Shown here: positions 40,788 through 49,452 of the stretch, piece after piece
How the letters are laid out: every line of letters begins with the position of its first letter
Position numbering within the stretch: the first letter of the stretch is position 1
Assembly: GCA_934120045.1 (NCBI GenBank)
Contig: CAKOTF010000009.1
Coordinates: forward strand, 1-64,000
DNA: 64,000 nt
Origin: an uncultured Clostridia bacterium
GTDB lineage: Bacteria; Bacillota; Clostridia; TANB77; CAG-508
Direction: 5' to 3'
Made by a program: the position numbers and the translations under genes
Notes under the pieces: generated by a model
The model's database searches: none
What the model was told of the DNA's origin: nothing
The model's input: the letters and a program-made list of their open reading frames with translations, nothing else

Positions 40788-41999
40788 TTAAATATCTTTT
40801 AATTTTATTTCTTTTTCAGAATGTAATTTCCCTGCTCTAGTAATAGAATTATATCCAAATTTTTGCTTTAATTCATCAACTACCTTATCTAAATTTTCTT
40901 GTTTTTCTGTGTCTTTAGAAGTAAATAATGATAATTGTTTTTCATTCTTTTCAATTAATCCATCTACTCTCATTCCTACAAGTCTTATTGCTATTCCATT
41001 AGTATACATTTCTTCTAATAGCTCTTTTGCCATTCTAAATATATCTTTGGTGTTTGATGTTGCTTCATTTAATTTTCTTTGATGTGTTTTATTTTCAAAA
41101 TTGCTTGTTCTTAATTGAACATTTACTACATTTGCTAACATATTATATTTTCTTAATCTATATGTTACTTGTTCTGTTAATGCTAATAATACTTCTTCTA
41201 ATTTTGATATTTCAGCTATATCAACTGGTAAAGTTGTAGAATTACCAATTCCTTTAGGATTTTCAAATTTATATTGTACTTCTGAATTGTCTATGCCATT
41301 TGCATATTCCCACATCATTATTCCATGTTTTCCAAATTTTTTTGATAATAACTCTTTATTTGTTTTTGCTAAGTCTCCTATTGTTCTTATCCTCATATTT
41401 GAAAGTTTTGGAATTGTTTTTCTTCCAAGCATTAATAATTCTGAAACATTTAGTGTCCACATTTTACTTGGAATCTCATTTTCATATAATGTATGTACTC
41501 TATCTGGTTTTGTAAAGTCTGATGCCATTTTAGCTAATAATTTATTATGTGCCACTCCAACATTTACTGTAAATCCTAATTCTTCTTTTACTCTCTTTTT
41601 TATTTCATATGCTTTATTTATTAACATATCTCCACATAAATAGTTTGTCATATCTAAAAAACATTCATCTATGCTAAATCTTTCTATTTTGTCTGTATAT
41701 TGAAGTAATAATTTATATAAGCTATTTGAATATTTTTTATACATATTATAGTTTCCTGGATATACCTGCAGTTGAGGACATTTCATTCTTGCTTGATATA
41801 ATGTTTCTCCTGTTATAATACCAAAAATTTTTGCTTTAGGACTTTTGGCTAATACTATTCCTGCTCTTTTGGTTTCATCTCCACCTATTACTGATGGTAT
41901 TTCTCTTATATCAATTTTACTTCCTTGTTTTAACATTTCTACTGCTGTCCAGCTTAAAAAAGCATTATTTACATCTACATGTAATATTTGTCTTTCCAT
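40788..41999 (-). CDS. dinB: DNA polymerase IV-type Y-family polymerase
   Basis: A 403-residue Y-family DNA polymerase. Palm catalytic residues are in LHVDVNNAFLSW (Asp near residue 8) and FSIDECFLDMT (Asp-Glu near 106). Finger-domain IVLAKSPKAKIFGIITGE and the little-finger region NVQLRTSNF are recognised. The central HhH segment is NVSELLMLGRKTIPKLSNMR. It replaces the usual FF steric gate region by NNAFL, typical of Gram-positive UvrX/DinB variants. Performs error-prone bypass synthesis. I see no LexA-type box in the 88-bp gap downstream. Confidence 0.9.
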   Translation of the reverse strand: MERQILHVDVNNAFLSWTAVEMLKQGSKIDIREIPSVIGGDETKRAGIVLAKSPKAKIFGIITGETLYQARMKCPQLQVYPGNYNMYKKYSNSLYKLLLQYTDKIERFSIDECFLDMTNYLCGDMLINKAYEIKKRVKEELGFTVNVGVAHNKLLAKMASDFTKPDRVHTLYENEIPSKMWTLNVSELLMLGRKTIPKLSNMRIRTIGDLAKTNKELLSKKFGKHGIMMWEYANGIDNSEVQYKFENPKGIGNSTTLPVDIAEISKLEEVLLALTEQVTYRLRKYNMLANVVNVQLRTSNFENKTHQRKLNEATSNTKDIFRMAKELLEEMYTNGIAIRLVGMRVDGLIEKNEKQLSLFTSKDTEKQENLDKVVDELKQKFGYNSITRAGKLHSEKEIKLKDI

Positions 42000-42096
42000 A
42001 ATATCACCTGCTTATTCTTATATCGTTATTATTATAAAACATTTGTTCTTGATTGTCAATAAAAAAGAGAACTTTCTTTCGAAAATTCTCTAAAAA

Positions 42097-43641
42097 TTAT
42101 TTAGCATAATCTACTACTCTTGTTTCTCTAATTATATTAACTTTAATTTGTCCTGGATAATCCATTTCTTCTTCAATTCTCTTAGAAACATCTCTTGCTA
42201 ATAATGTCATTTGATCATCTGTAATTTTCTCTGGTTTTACTATTATTCTAACTTCTCTACCAGCTTGTATTGCAAATGATTTTTCAACACCATCAAATGA
42301 ATCTGCAATTGATTCAAGATTTTCTAATCTCTTTATGTATGCTTCTAGTGTTTCTCTTCTTGCTCCTGGTCTTGATGCAGATATTGCATCAGCAGCTTGT
42401 ACTAACACAGCTTCTAATGTTTGTGGTTCAACATCTCCATGATGTGCTTCTACTGCATTTATTACAAGTGGATTTTCTTTGAATTTCTTTAAGATTTCTA
42501 CACCAATTTCAACATGTGTTCCTTCCATATCATGATCTAGTGCTTTTCCAATATCATGTAATAATCCTGCTCTACGAGCTAGCTTTGCATCTAATCCAAG
42601 TTCTTCTGCCATTATTCTTGCTAAGTTTGATACTTCTATTGAATGGTTTAATACGTTTTGTCCATAACTTGTTCTATATTTTAGTTTTCCTAATAATTTT
42701 ATAAGTTCTGGATTTAAGCCTATAACTCCACTTTCAAGTGCTGCTCTTTCACCTTCTGAACGAATTGTTTCTGCTAATTCTTGTTTAGCTTTTTCAACCA
42801 TTTCTTCAATTTTAGCTGGATGAATTCTTCCATCATCTATTAATTTTTCAAGAGCAATTCTAGCAACCTCTCTTCTTAATGGATCAAATCCTGATAAGAT
42901 TACTGCTTCAGGTGTATCATCTATTATTAAATCAATTCCTGTTAATGTTTCTAAAGCTCTTATATTTCTTCCTTCTCTACCAATTATTCTTCCTTTTACA
43001 TCATCAGATGGAAGTGGAACTATTGATACTGTTGTTTCAGCTGAATGATCTGCTGCACATTTTTGAATAGCATAAGCAACTATTTCTCTTCCATTTTTCA
43101 AGGCTTCATCTTTTGCCTTTTGAGTTAAATCTCTTATTAATGCTGCTTTTTCAGATGTTATATCTTGTTCTACACTTTTTAATAATTGATCTTTAGCTTC
43201 TTCTTGTGTTAGTTTTGCAATGTCTTGAAGAACTTTCATTTGTTCTGTATACAAATTCTCAACCTCTTGTTTTCTTTCATTTAGATTTTGTTCTTCTCTT
43301 TCTAAGTCTTTTTCTTTTTTTTCAAAATTATCTGAACGTCTTTCTAAATTCTCTTCCTTTTGAATAATTCTGCTTTCTTGTTTTTGAATTTCGCCTCTTC
43401 TTTCTTTAATCTCTTTGTCTAGTTCATTTCTAGCATTCATAATTTCTTCTTTAGCTTTAAAGATTTCTTCTTTTTTCAAATTATCTGCTTCTATTTTTGC
43501 TAATTCTACTAGTTTTTTTGCTTCTTCTTCTGCTCCATTAATTTTTGATTCAGCAATTTTTTTTCTAATAACGGCTCCAACTAGTATTCCTATTACTAAT
43601 GAGATTAAGACAGCGGCGATAATGATTATATTATTTTCCAT
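42097..43641 (-). CDS. rny: Ribonuclease Y
   Basis: A 514-residue RNase Y: N-terminal TM helix (about 5-24), a long Glu/Lys-rich coiled coil to about 200, KH domain with IIGREGRNIRALETLTGIDL, and HD domain with HSIEVSNLARIMAEEL and LLHDIGKALDHD. It ends with the usual PGQIKVNIIRETR. It initiates mRNA decay at the membrane. The second ATG (43641) fits the AGAGGTG ribosome site better than 43647. Promoter TTGACA-N17-TAAAAT at 43736-43764. Confidence 0.97.
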   Translation of the reverse strand: MENNIIIIAAVLISLVIGILVGAVIRKKIAESKINGAEEEAKKLVELAKIEADNLKKEEIFKAKEEIMNARNELDKEIKERRGEIQKQESRIIQKEENLERRSDNFEKKEKDLEREEQNLNERKQEVENLYTEQMKVLQDIAKLTQEEAKDQLLKSVEQDITSEKAALIRDLTQKAKDEALKNGREIVAYAIQKCAADHSAETTVSIVPLPSDDVKGRIIGREGRNIRALETLTGIDLIIDDTPEAVILSGFDPLRREVARIALEKLIDDGRIHPAKIEEMVEKAKQELAETIRSEGERAALESGVIGLNPELIKLLGKLKYRTSYGQNVLNHSIEVSNLARIMAEELGLDAKLARRAGLLHDIGKALDHDMEGTHVEIGVEILKKFKENPLVINAVEAHHGDVEPQTLEAVLVQAADAISASRPGARRETLEAYIKRLENLESIADSFDGVEKSFAIQAGREVRIIVKPEKITDDQMTLLARDVSKRIEEEMDYPGQIKVNIIRETRVVDYAK

Positions 43642-43735
43642 AACCATACACCTCTTTCTTATTAAATTTTCAATGTTCGAATAAATATATATATACGACT
43701 TTTATTATTTTTTATATATTTTTTCAACCTATTAT

Positions 43736-43764
43736 ATTTTATAATTATTATTGTTAACTGTCAA
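43736..43764 (-). promoter_or_regulatory. rny promoter
   Basis: TTGACA (43759-43764), 17-bp spacer, TAAAAT (43736-43741) on the minus strand, 95 bp upstream of the rny start. Confidence 0.75.
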
Positions 43765-43805
43765 GAGTTTTTATTGTAAAATATGAAAAAACATTTATAT
43801 AAACG

Positions 43806-43864
43806 AAAAAGAAAGATACTTCTAATGTCATTAAGTTAATGACATTAGAAGTATCTTTCTTTTT
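43806..43864. terminator. Exceptionally long perfect inverted repeat after the recombinase gene
   Basis: The 29-bp arm at 43806-43834 pairs without mismatch with 43836-43864 around a single central base. The A and T runs at the ends suit a bidirectional terminator for the xerD-like gene. The arm length is well beyond what termination needs. Confidence 0.8.
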
Positions 43865-43876
43865 TTTAACTTTATA

Positions 43877-44758
43877 CTATGCTCTTGGATGAGCTTTTTT
43901 ATAAATGTTTTTTAAACTTTCATCTTGAAATTGCATATATACTTGTGTTGATAATATATCTGAATGCCCAAGCATTGTTTGAATTGATTTTAAATCTGCT
44001 CCATTTTGTAATAAATGTGTTGCAAATGAATGTCTTAATACATGTGGTGTTATGTCTTTTTCGATGTGTGCTTGTTCTTTATAATATTTTATAATTTTCC
44101 AAAATCCTTGTCTTGTTAATCTTTGACCATTAACATTTACAAATAATGCTTTTTCATTTTCATCTTTTATCATAATATTTCTTGCATTTTCAACATAATC
44201 TTTTAGTGCTTTTAATGACATTTCTCCTAATGGAACTGTTCTTTCTTTTTTTCCATTTCTACATGTTGCAAAACCTTTTTCTAAATCTACATCTTCAACA
44301 TTTAATGATATAATTTCTGTAACTCTCATTCCTGTTGCATATGCAAATTCTAGCATTGCTTTATCTCTAGTTCCTTTTAAATCAACATTTTTTGGTTGCT
44401 CTAATAGTAGTGCTACTTCACTTGATGTTAATACACTAGGAACTCTTTTTTCTATTTTTGGTGATGAAATTCCTTCTGTTGGGTCATTTTCTACATCCTT
44501 ATTTTTTACTCCATATTGGTAAAATGATCTAATTGATGCTAATCCTCTTGATATTGTTGATGATTTTTTACCTATTTCTTGCATATATGTTATGTACTCT
44601 TTAATTCCTTCATTTGTTTCTTTTTTATATTCTTTTCCTTGTTCACTTAAATATTTTTCATATTGTTTTAAATCTCTTTCATATGATTGAAGAGTATTAT
44701 TTGATACTTTTTTGTCATTTTCTAAAAATCCAAAAAATAAGTTTAATTCTTCTTCCAT
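43877..44758 (-). CDS. xerD: XerD-like tyrosine recombinase
   Basis: A 293-residue site-specific recombinase. N-terminal SAM-like domain (NTLQSYERDLKQYEKYL). Catalytic set: Arg in GMRVTE, Lys in CRNGKKERTVPL, H-x-x-R in TPHVLRHSFATHLL, His in MLGHSDILS, nucleophile Tyr in TQVYMQFQ. The length fits XerC/XerD. A chromosomal role in dimer resolution is likely. No att-like sites or cargo are adjacent. Start at 44758, with GTGGGGA as ribosome site. XerC and XerD cannot be separated with certainty by eye. Confidence 0.9.
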   Translation of the reverse strand: MEEELNLFFGFLENDKKVSNNTLQSYERDLKQYEKYLSEQGKEYKKETNEGIKEYITYMQEIGKKSSTISRGLASIRSFYQYGVKNKDVENDPTEGISSPKIEKRVPSVLTSSEVALLLEQPKNVDLKGTRDKAMLEFAYATGMRVTEIISLNVEDVDLEKGFATCRNGKKERTVPLGEMSLKALKDYVENARNIMIKDENEKALFVNVNGQRLTRQGFWKIIKYYKEQAHIEKDITPHVLRHSFATHLLQNGADLKSIQTMLGHSDILSTQVYMQFQDESLKNIYKKAHPRA

Positions 44759-44863
44759 TTCTTTCCCCACCCTAATTCAAATCGTAAATTTAACATAAAT
44801 AATATACGTGTTTATGTTATATCAAATTTTCTCTAAATTGTAAATAGTTTTTCATCTATTTAT

Positions 44864-45493
44864 CTAAAAATATTTTGCAAATAATAATATCAGTCTATAT
44901 GATATTTCTATCTTTATCAAAGATGAAATAATTAGAATTATTAATATAAATGTAGAAACTATACTATGTTTTAGTATTGATACTTTTATATTTTCTTTTC
45001 TTCTATCTTTTACTATTGATTTATATAATTTTATACTACTAACTCCTAAAAATATTAATGCCGGTATTAATATTAAATTTTGTAAAAATATTGTTAATAG
45101 TATAAATATTAATCCTTTTGTTTTTCCTAATGTTATTACACATGCAGATATTGTATATCCTAAGCAAAATCCTCTTGCTATAATGATTCCAAAAACTATT
45201 GGAATTCCTACTATTGTTGTTCCCGCAAACCATAATATAAATACTAAAAATATATTACTTTTTATATCAAATTTCAATTGTACTATTGTATTATTACCTT
45301 TTAACATTTTTATTTCATCAATATATGTATTTATATATTTTATAACATTTTCTTGATTTTCTGTTTGATTTATAAATAATACGCCTAAAAATAATCCAAC
45401 TGAAAATAGTATTATTACAAGTATATATGATTTATAATTACTGATAATCTCTTCTTTAATTATATTTAGAATTTCACTTTTTTTCTTTCGCAC
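44864..45493 (-). CDS. spoIIM: Stage II sporulation protein M
   Basis: A 209-residue SpoIIM-family membrane protein with five TM segments (about 23-43, 73-93, 95-125, 128-150, 176-200). The conserved centre reads FAGTTIVGIPIVFGIIIARG then GFCLGYTIS. SpoIIM works with SpoIID/SpoIIP in engulfment. The start is the GTG at 45493, preceded by AAGGAGATTAAAA at ideal distance; the ORF-extending ATG at 45526 lacks a ribosome site. With ylbJ it supports a sporulating lineage. Confidence 0.88.
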   Translation of the reverse strand: MRKKKSEILNIIKEEIISNYKSYILVIILFSVGLFLGVLFINQTENQENVIKYINTYIDEIKMLKGNNTIVQLKFDIKSNIFLVFILWFAGTTIVGIPIVFGIIIARGFCLGYTISACVITLGKTKGLIFILLTIFLQNLILIPALIFLGVSSIKLYKSIVKDRRKENIKVSILKHSIVSTFILIILIISSLIKIEISYRLILLFAKYF

Positions 45494-45574
45494 TTTTAAT
45501 CTCCTTATTAAATAAAGTTTATACATAATTTTTATTCAATAAAGATTTTTTTAGAACTTTATTTCACTTTAAAT

Positions 45575-46768
45575 CTATTCTGCTGAAACTTTTCCGTATA
45601 TTCCGCCTCCACCAGCTTCTACTTTCATTTTTCCTTCTCGTGCATTTATAATATTTTGGGCAATTTTTTCTCCAACAACAGCTTCTATATCATCATTTGA
45701 TAATTTATGTAAAATATTCATTTCTGTATCAAAAGCATCTAACAATTTATCAATTGTTTTTTCTCCTACTCCAGGAATAAAATTTAATGGTATTTGGTAA
45801 ATATATGGTGGTCTATTTTCAGGACTTTTTGATTCTTCTTTATCTTTTATTAATTCTATTCTATCAAAAACTCCAAATGTTACTTTATCACTTCCACAAT
45901 TTGGGCATTTATCTACAGGTTCTTTTGTTTCAATTGTACAATCACAATTATCACAATGTGTTCTATGATATTTTCCAAGTTTTGGATCTAATCCATAGTT
46001 TACCAAAACTTTTCGACCATCTTCATTTTTTAATGCTTTTACAACTTCTTTAAAACTTATATCGTCTACTAACATTTTATTATATTCTCTTGCTATTTTA
46101 GGAAGAGAATGTGCATCTGAATTTGTAACAAATGTTTTTCCTTCTAATTCTGAAATCATATCAGCTAAGTATGTATCTGAACTTAAGCCTAATTCTACTG
46201 CAAATATCTTATTATATTTTTCTTTAAATATATTTTCTATTCTATCAGTACAATTTCCATAATAGCTTTTAAATGGTGTAAATATATGTGCTGGTATTAG
46301 TATTCCATTATATTTTTCTACTATATCTATTAAATCATATCCTGATAAATCTGATCTTTGCGTACTTAATGTAATATTTTTTATATGATGACTCATTTCT
46401 TGTGAGAATGCTTTTATATCACTTAAATGTGGAAAGAAACATATATTATGTGCTGCTCCTTTTTTTCCATTTTTTCCTTTTTCTGATGTTTCTACTTCAC
46501 TCCCCAATAATATACAAACTTTGTCTTTATAAATTATTCCACCATCTTTTAATTCATATGCTTCTCCTGTTTGAAGAAATTTTTCAATATCTTCTATTAC
46601 ATATGGTGATGCACAATCTATTATTCCTACTATATTTATTCCTTTTCTTTCAGCACATTCTTTTGCAATATTAGCAAAATTTAAACTTCTTGCTGCTGTA
46701 ATTTTTATTGGCTTTCCATTTTCACTTCTTCCTATGTGAACATGTAAATCTGCAAATACTTCGTACAT
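45575..46768 (-). CDS. Endonuclease Q-type PHP-domain nuclease
   Basis: A 397-residue protein with EndoQ architecture. PHP domain: FADLHVHIGRSENGKP (first metal motif), GIIDCASP, GSEVETSE, TNSDAHSLPK near residue 216. Four-cysteine zinc finger: HCDNCDC...CPNCGS (about 271-294). C-terminal HhH: FIPGVGEKTIDKLLDAF (about 331-347). EndoQ nicks DNA 5' of deaminated bases such as uracil and hypoxanthine. The ATG at 46768 has no ribosome site close by; an AGGAGG lies upstream of a leader hairpin (46776-46799). Confidence 0.88.
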   Translation of the reverse strand: MYEVFADLHVHIGRSENGKPIKITAARSLNFANIAKECAERKGINIVGIIDCASPYVIEDIEKFLQTGEAYELKDGGIIYKDKVCILLGSEVETSEKGKNGKKGAAHNICFFPHLSDIKAFSQEMSHHIKNITLSTQRSDLSGYDLIDIVEKYNGILIPAHIFTPFKSYYGNCTDRIENIFKEKYNKIFAVELGLSSDTYLADMISELEGKTFVTNSDAHSLPKIAREYNKMLVDDISFKEVVKALKNEDGRKVLVNYGLDPKLGKYHRTHCDNCDCTIETKEPVDKCPNCGSDKVTFGVFDRIELIKDKEESKSPENRPPYIYQIPLNFIPGVGEKTIDKLLDAFDTEMNILHKLSNDDIEAVVGEKIAQNIINAREGKMKVEAGGGGIYGKVSAE

Positions 46769-46775
46769 TTCTAGT

Positions 46776-46799
46776 TTATGCTAGCCAAAAAGCTAGCAT
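46776..46799 (-). promoter_or_regulatory. Leader hairpin and possible 7-codon leader peptide before the EndoQ gene
   Basis: AGGAGG lies just before ATG-CTA-GCT-TTT-TGG-CTA-GCA-TAA (MLAFWLA), and the EndoQ start follows 7 bp later. The ATGCTAGC/GCTAGCAT arms make the leader itself a hairpin. If it folds, AGGAGG is brought to about 11 nt from the EndoQ ATG; if the leader is translated, EndoQ would be coupled to it. Confidence 0.5.
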
Positions 46800-46812
46800 A
46801 TCCTCCTTTTCT

Positions 46813-47565
46813 TTATTCTATATGTTTTAATATTTTTTCCTTTGTTTCATTTGTAAATAATGATTTATTTTCTGTTTCAACAGTTGTATTTTTCAATACT
46901 TCTACTATTTTTTGGTCGACAGTAACAGAATAATCTACAGAAAGTTTGTCCACAAATTCTGTAACATCTTTTGATTCTCTAACTAATTTTTGCAATCTTG
47001 CAAAAACAGTTGTATTTACAACACCTTGAATATATACTTTATCAAAAGTTTGTGCAAATTCTCTAAAACTTTCTAAATATCTATTATATTCATTTTTTAG
47101 GTTTCTATGTTCTAGTAAAACTAATGCTTCATCTGGATTTAATCCTATTCTCTCTGGTCTATCTAATAACATACCTCCAAATTGATCTACCAATTCTAGA
47201 ATATCACTTTCAGGTTCTCTTTTTTCTTGTTCACTATATCTATTTACACCTTCACATATTTTACAAAATCTTGCATCAAATCCTAATTTTTTTAGTAATT
47301 GTGCTCCTTCTATTGCATATGTTTGTACTTTTCCAATTTTCTGAGCATCATCAACTTTTTTACAATTACATAATAAACATGCAGTTAATATTAAATTATG
47401 ATCTAATCTTATTTTAGTATACTTTAAAAACATTCTTGCTATTTCAGTTTTAAATATTGTTGCTTTATCAAAATTAATTCCTAACTTAGGTGCTAAAAAA
47501 TATATTATTTCTTCCTTGGCTATTAAATCTTCTTCATTTAAAATATATTCTGCAAATTCTTCCAT
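46813..47565 (-). CDS. Conserved helical protein of unknown function
   Basis: A 250-residue, all-helical soluble protein. Residues 50-110 (KIRLDHNLILTACLLCNCKK, then YAIEGAQLLKKLGF and CKICEGVNRY) resemble a degenerate HD-domain helix bundle, with the metal histidines largely replaced. I cannot assign a function. It lies between ftsH (27 bp downstream of its... upstream neighbour) and the EndoQ gene on the same strand with short gaps, so probably forms an operon with ftsH. The start at 47565 has AAAGGAGA. Confidence 0.55.
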   Translation of the reverse strand: MEEFAEYILNEEDLIAKEEIIYFLAPKLGINFDKATIFKTEIARMFLKYTKIRLDHNLILTACLLCNCKKVDDAQKIGKVQTYAIEGAQLLKKLGFDARFCKICEGVNRYSEQEKREPESDILELVDQFGGMLLDRPERIGLNPDEALVLLEHRNLKNEYNRYLESFREFAQTFDKVYIQGVVNTTVFARLQKLVRESKDVTEFVDKLSVDYSVTVDQKIVEVLKNTTVETENKSLFTNETKEKILKHIE

Positions 47566-47591
47566 CCTTTGTTTCTCCTTTTTATTAATTA

Positions 47592-49400
47592 TTACATAAA
47601 GAATTTATTAAATTCTTCTTCATTTATCTTTTCTTTTGCTATTAATTCTGCAGCTATTGCATGTAATAGATCCATATTTTGTAATAAAATTTGTTGAGCA
47701 CTTTTATATGCTGTGTCTATAAGTTTTTTTACTTCTTGACCTATTACATCTTCCATATTATTTCCTAATAATTGATATTCATAATTTCCGTCACTACTCT
47801 TTAAACATATAGGACCAACAACATCACTCATTCCATATACTGTAACCATATTTTTAGCAATTTCTGTTGCTACTTCTATATCATTACTTGCTCCTGTTGA
47901 AATATCATCTAAAACTATTTTTTCAGCAGCTCTTCCTCCAAGTAATGCTATCAATTTTTCTTCCATTTCTGTTTTGGAAATAAATGATTTATCTTCATCT
48001 GATTTATACATTGTATATCCACCAGCTACTCCTCTTGGAACAATTGATATTTCTTTTACTGCTGTTTGTGTTGGTAAAAATTGACTTACAATTGCATGTC
48101 CAGCTTCATGATATGCAGTTAATTTTTTATCTTTATCTGAAATTTTTCTACTTGTTTTTTCTAATCCTACTGTAACCTTTTTTACTGCTTCATCTAAATC
48201 ATCATTTGTTATTGCATTATGTTGATTTTTGGTTGCAATTATTGCCGCTTCATTTAAAATATTAGCAAGTTCAGCTCCTGTAAATCCAGCTGTATCTTCT
48301 GCAATACTGTGTAATGAAACATCATTAGCTAATTTTTTATCCTTTGAATGGATTTTTAAGATTTCTTCTCTTCCAGCTATATCTGGTGCAGGTATTGTTA
48401 TTTGTCTATCAAATCTTCCTGGTCTTAATAATGCTTTATCAAGCATTTCTGGTCTATTTGTTGCTGCTAAAACTATAATTGTTTCTTCTGATGAAAATCC
48501 ATCCATTTCAACTAATAATTGATTTAATGTTTGGTTGTTTTCTGTTTCTGCACCACTATTACTTGTTCTTCTTGAACCAATTGCATCTATTTCATCAATA
48601 AAAACTATACATGGTGAAATCTTTCTTGCTTTTTCAAATAATTTTCTAACTCTTGAAGCTCCTAGACCTGCAAACATTTCAATAAATTCTGATCCACTCA
48701 TAGATATAAACGGAACATCTGCTTCACCCGCAATTGCTTTTGCTATTAATGTTTTTCCAGTTCCTGGTTTTCCATATAGTAAAACTCCCTTTGGAATTTT
48801 TGCTCCCATTTCAGTAAATCTTTTTGGCTCTTTTAAGAATTCTACAATTTCTTTTAATTCTGCCTTTTCTTCATCTAATCCTGCAATATCATCAAATGTA
48901 ATTTTTGTTTTTCTTTCTGTTTCTTCATAAACTTGCCCTTTATCACCTAAACCTTGCATTTTATAAATCATTATAAATAGTGCAACCATTATTGCTGTTG
49001 GCAATATTGAAAAGAAATATGATGGAATTTGTGAAATTACACTTCTTGTTTTTTGTTCTAATTTTATTTCATTTCCTTCAAGCGTTTGACTTTGAATTAA
49101 TTCCATAAATACTTGGGTATTTGGTATTATTGCTTTTTTTTCTTCTTCTTCATCTTTTAGTTTTACTTTTAATGTTGTACTTCCAACTGTCATTTCAATT
49201 TTTTCTACATTTTTATTTTGAATTTCTTTTACTAATTCTGTATATGCAAGAACTTTATCATCTTGTTCATCATCATTTGTTTGTCGTTTTACTATTAATA
49301 CTATTGATACAACAATTAGTGCAATTAATAAAATTGTTAATATTACTAATTTTATTATATCTAATTTTTTGTTTTCTTCCTTTTTCTTGTCTTCTTTCAT
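47592..49400 (-). CDS. ftsH: ATP-dependent zinc metalloprotease FtsH
   Basis: A 602-residue membrane AAA protease with full FtsH layout. TM1 15-37, extracytoplasmic domain about 40-125, TM2 126-146. AAA domain with Walker A G210-K-P-G-T-G-K-T217, pore loop FIEMFAGLGAS (here Ala replaces the usual Val), Walker B IVFIDEID, and second region of homology with RPGRFDR arginine fingers (328-333). Protease HEAGH 432-436 and downstream Asp in DISTGASNDIE. Degrades membrane and regulatory proteins. Its degenerate paralogue is at 55791-57140. Confidence 0.96.
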   Translation of the reverse strand: MKEDKKKEENKKLDIIKLVILTILLIALIVVSIVLIVKRQTNDDEQDDKVLAYTELVKEIQNKNVEKIEMTVGSTTLKVKLKDEEEEKKAIIPNTQVFMELIQSQTLEGNEIKLEQKTRSVISQIPSYFFSILPTAIMVALFIMIYKMQGLGDKGQVYEETERKTKITFDDIAGLDEEKAELKEIVEFLKEPKRFTEMGAKIPKGVLLYGKPGTGKTLIAKAIAGEADVPFISMSGSEFIEMFAGLGASRVRKLFEKARKISPCIVFIDEIDAIGSRRTSNSGAETENNQTLNQLLVEMDGFSSEETIIVLAATNRPEMLDKALLRPGRFDRQITIPAPDIAGREEILKIHSKDKKLANDVSLHSIAEDTAGFTGAELANILNEAAIIATKNQHNAITNDDLDEAVKKVTVGLEKTSRKISDKDKKLTAYHEAGHAIVSQFLPTQTAVKEISIVPRGVAGGYTMYKSDEDKSFISKTEMEEKLIALLGGRAAEKIVLDDISTGASNDIEVATEIAKNMVTVYGMSDVVGPICLKSSDGNYEYQLLGNNMEDVIGQEVKKLIDTAYKSAQQILLQNMDLLHAIAAELIAKEKINEEEFNKFFM

Positions 49401-49452
49401 TTTAATAACCCTTTCTAAAATTCCGTACTATACATATCCCTCTATATTTTCA

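Noticed and set aside
42270..43070. Long leucine-rich plus-strand ORFs opposite rny, ftsH and other genes.
   Set aside because: They are antisense shadows of AT-rich genes: no ribosome sites, extreme Leu/Phe content, and complete overlap with conserved genes.
46813..47565. HD-domain phosphohydrolase.
   Set aside because: The helical pattern is suggestive, but the conserved HD metal residues are not visible.
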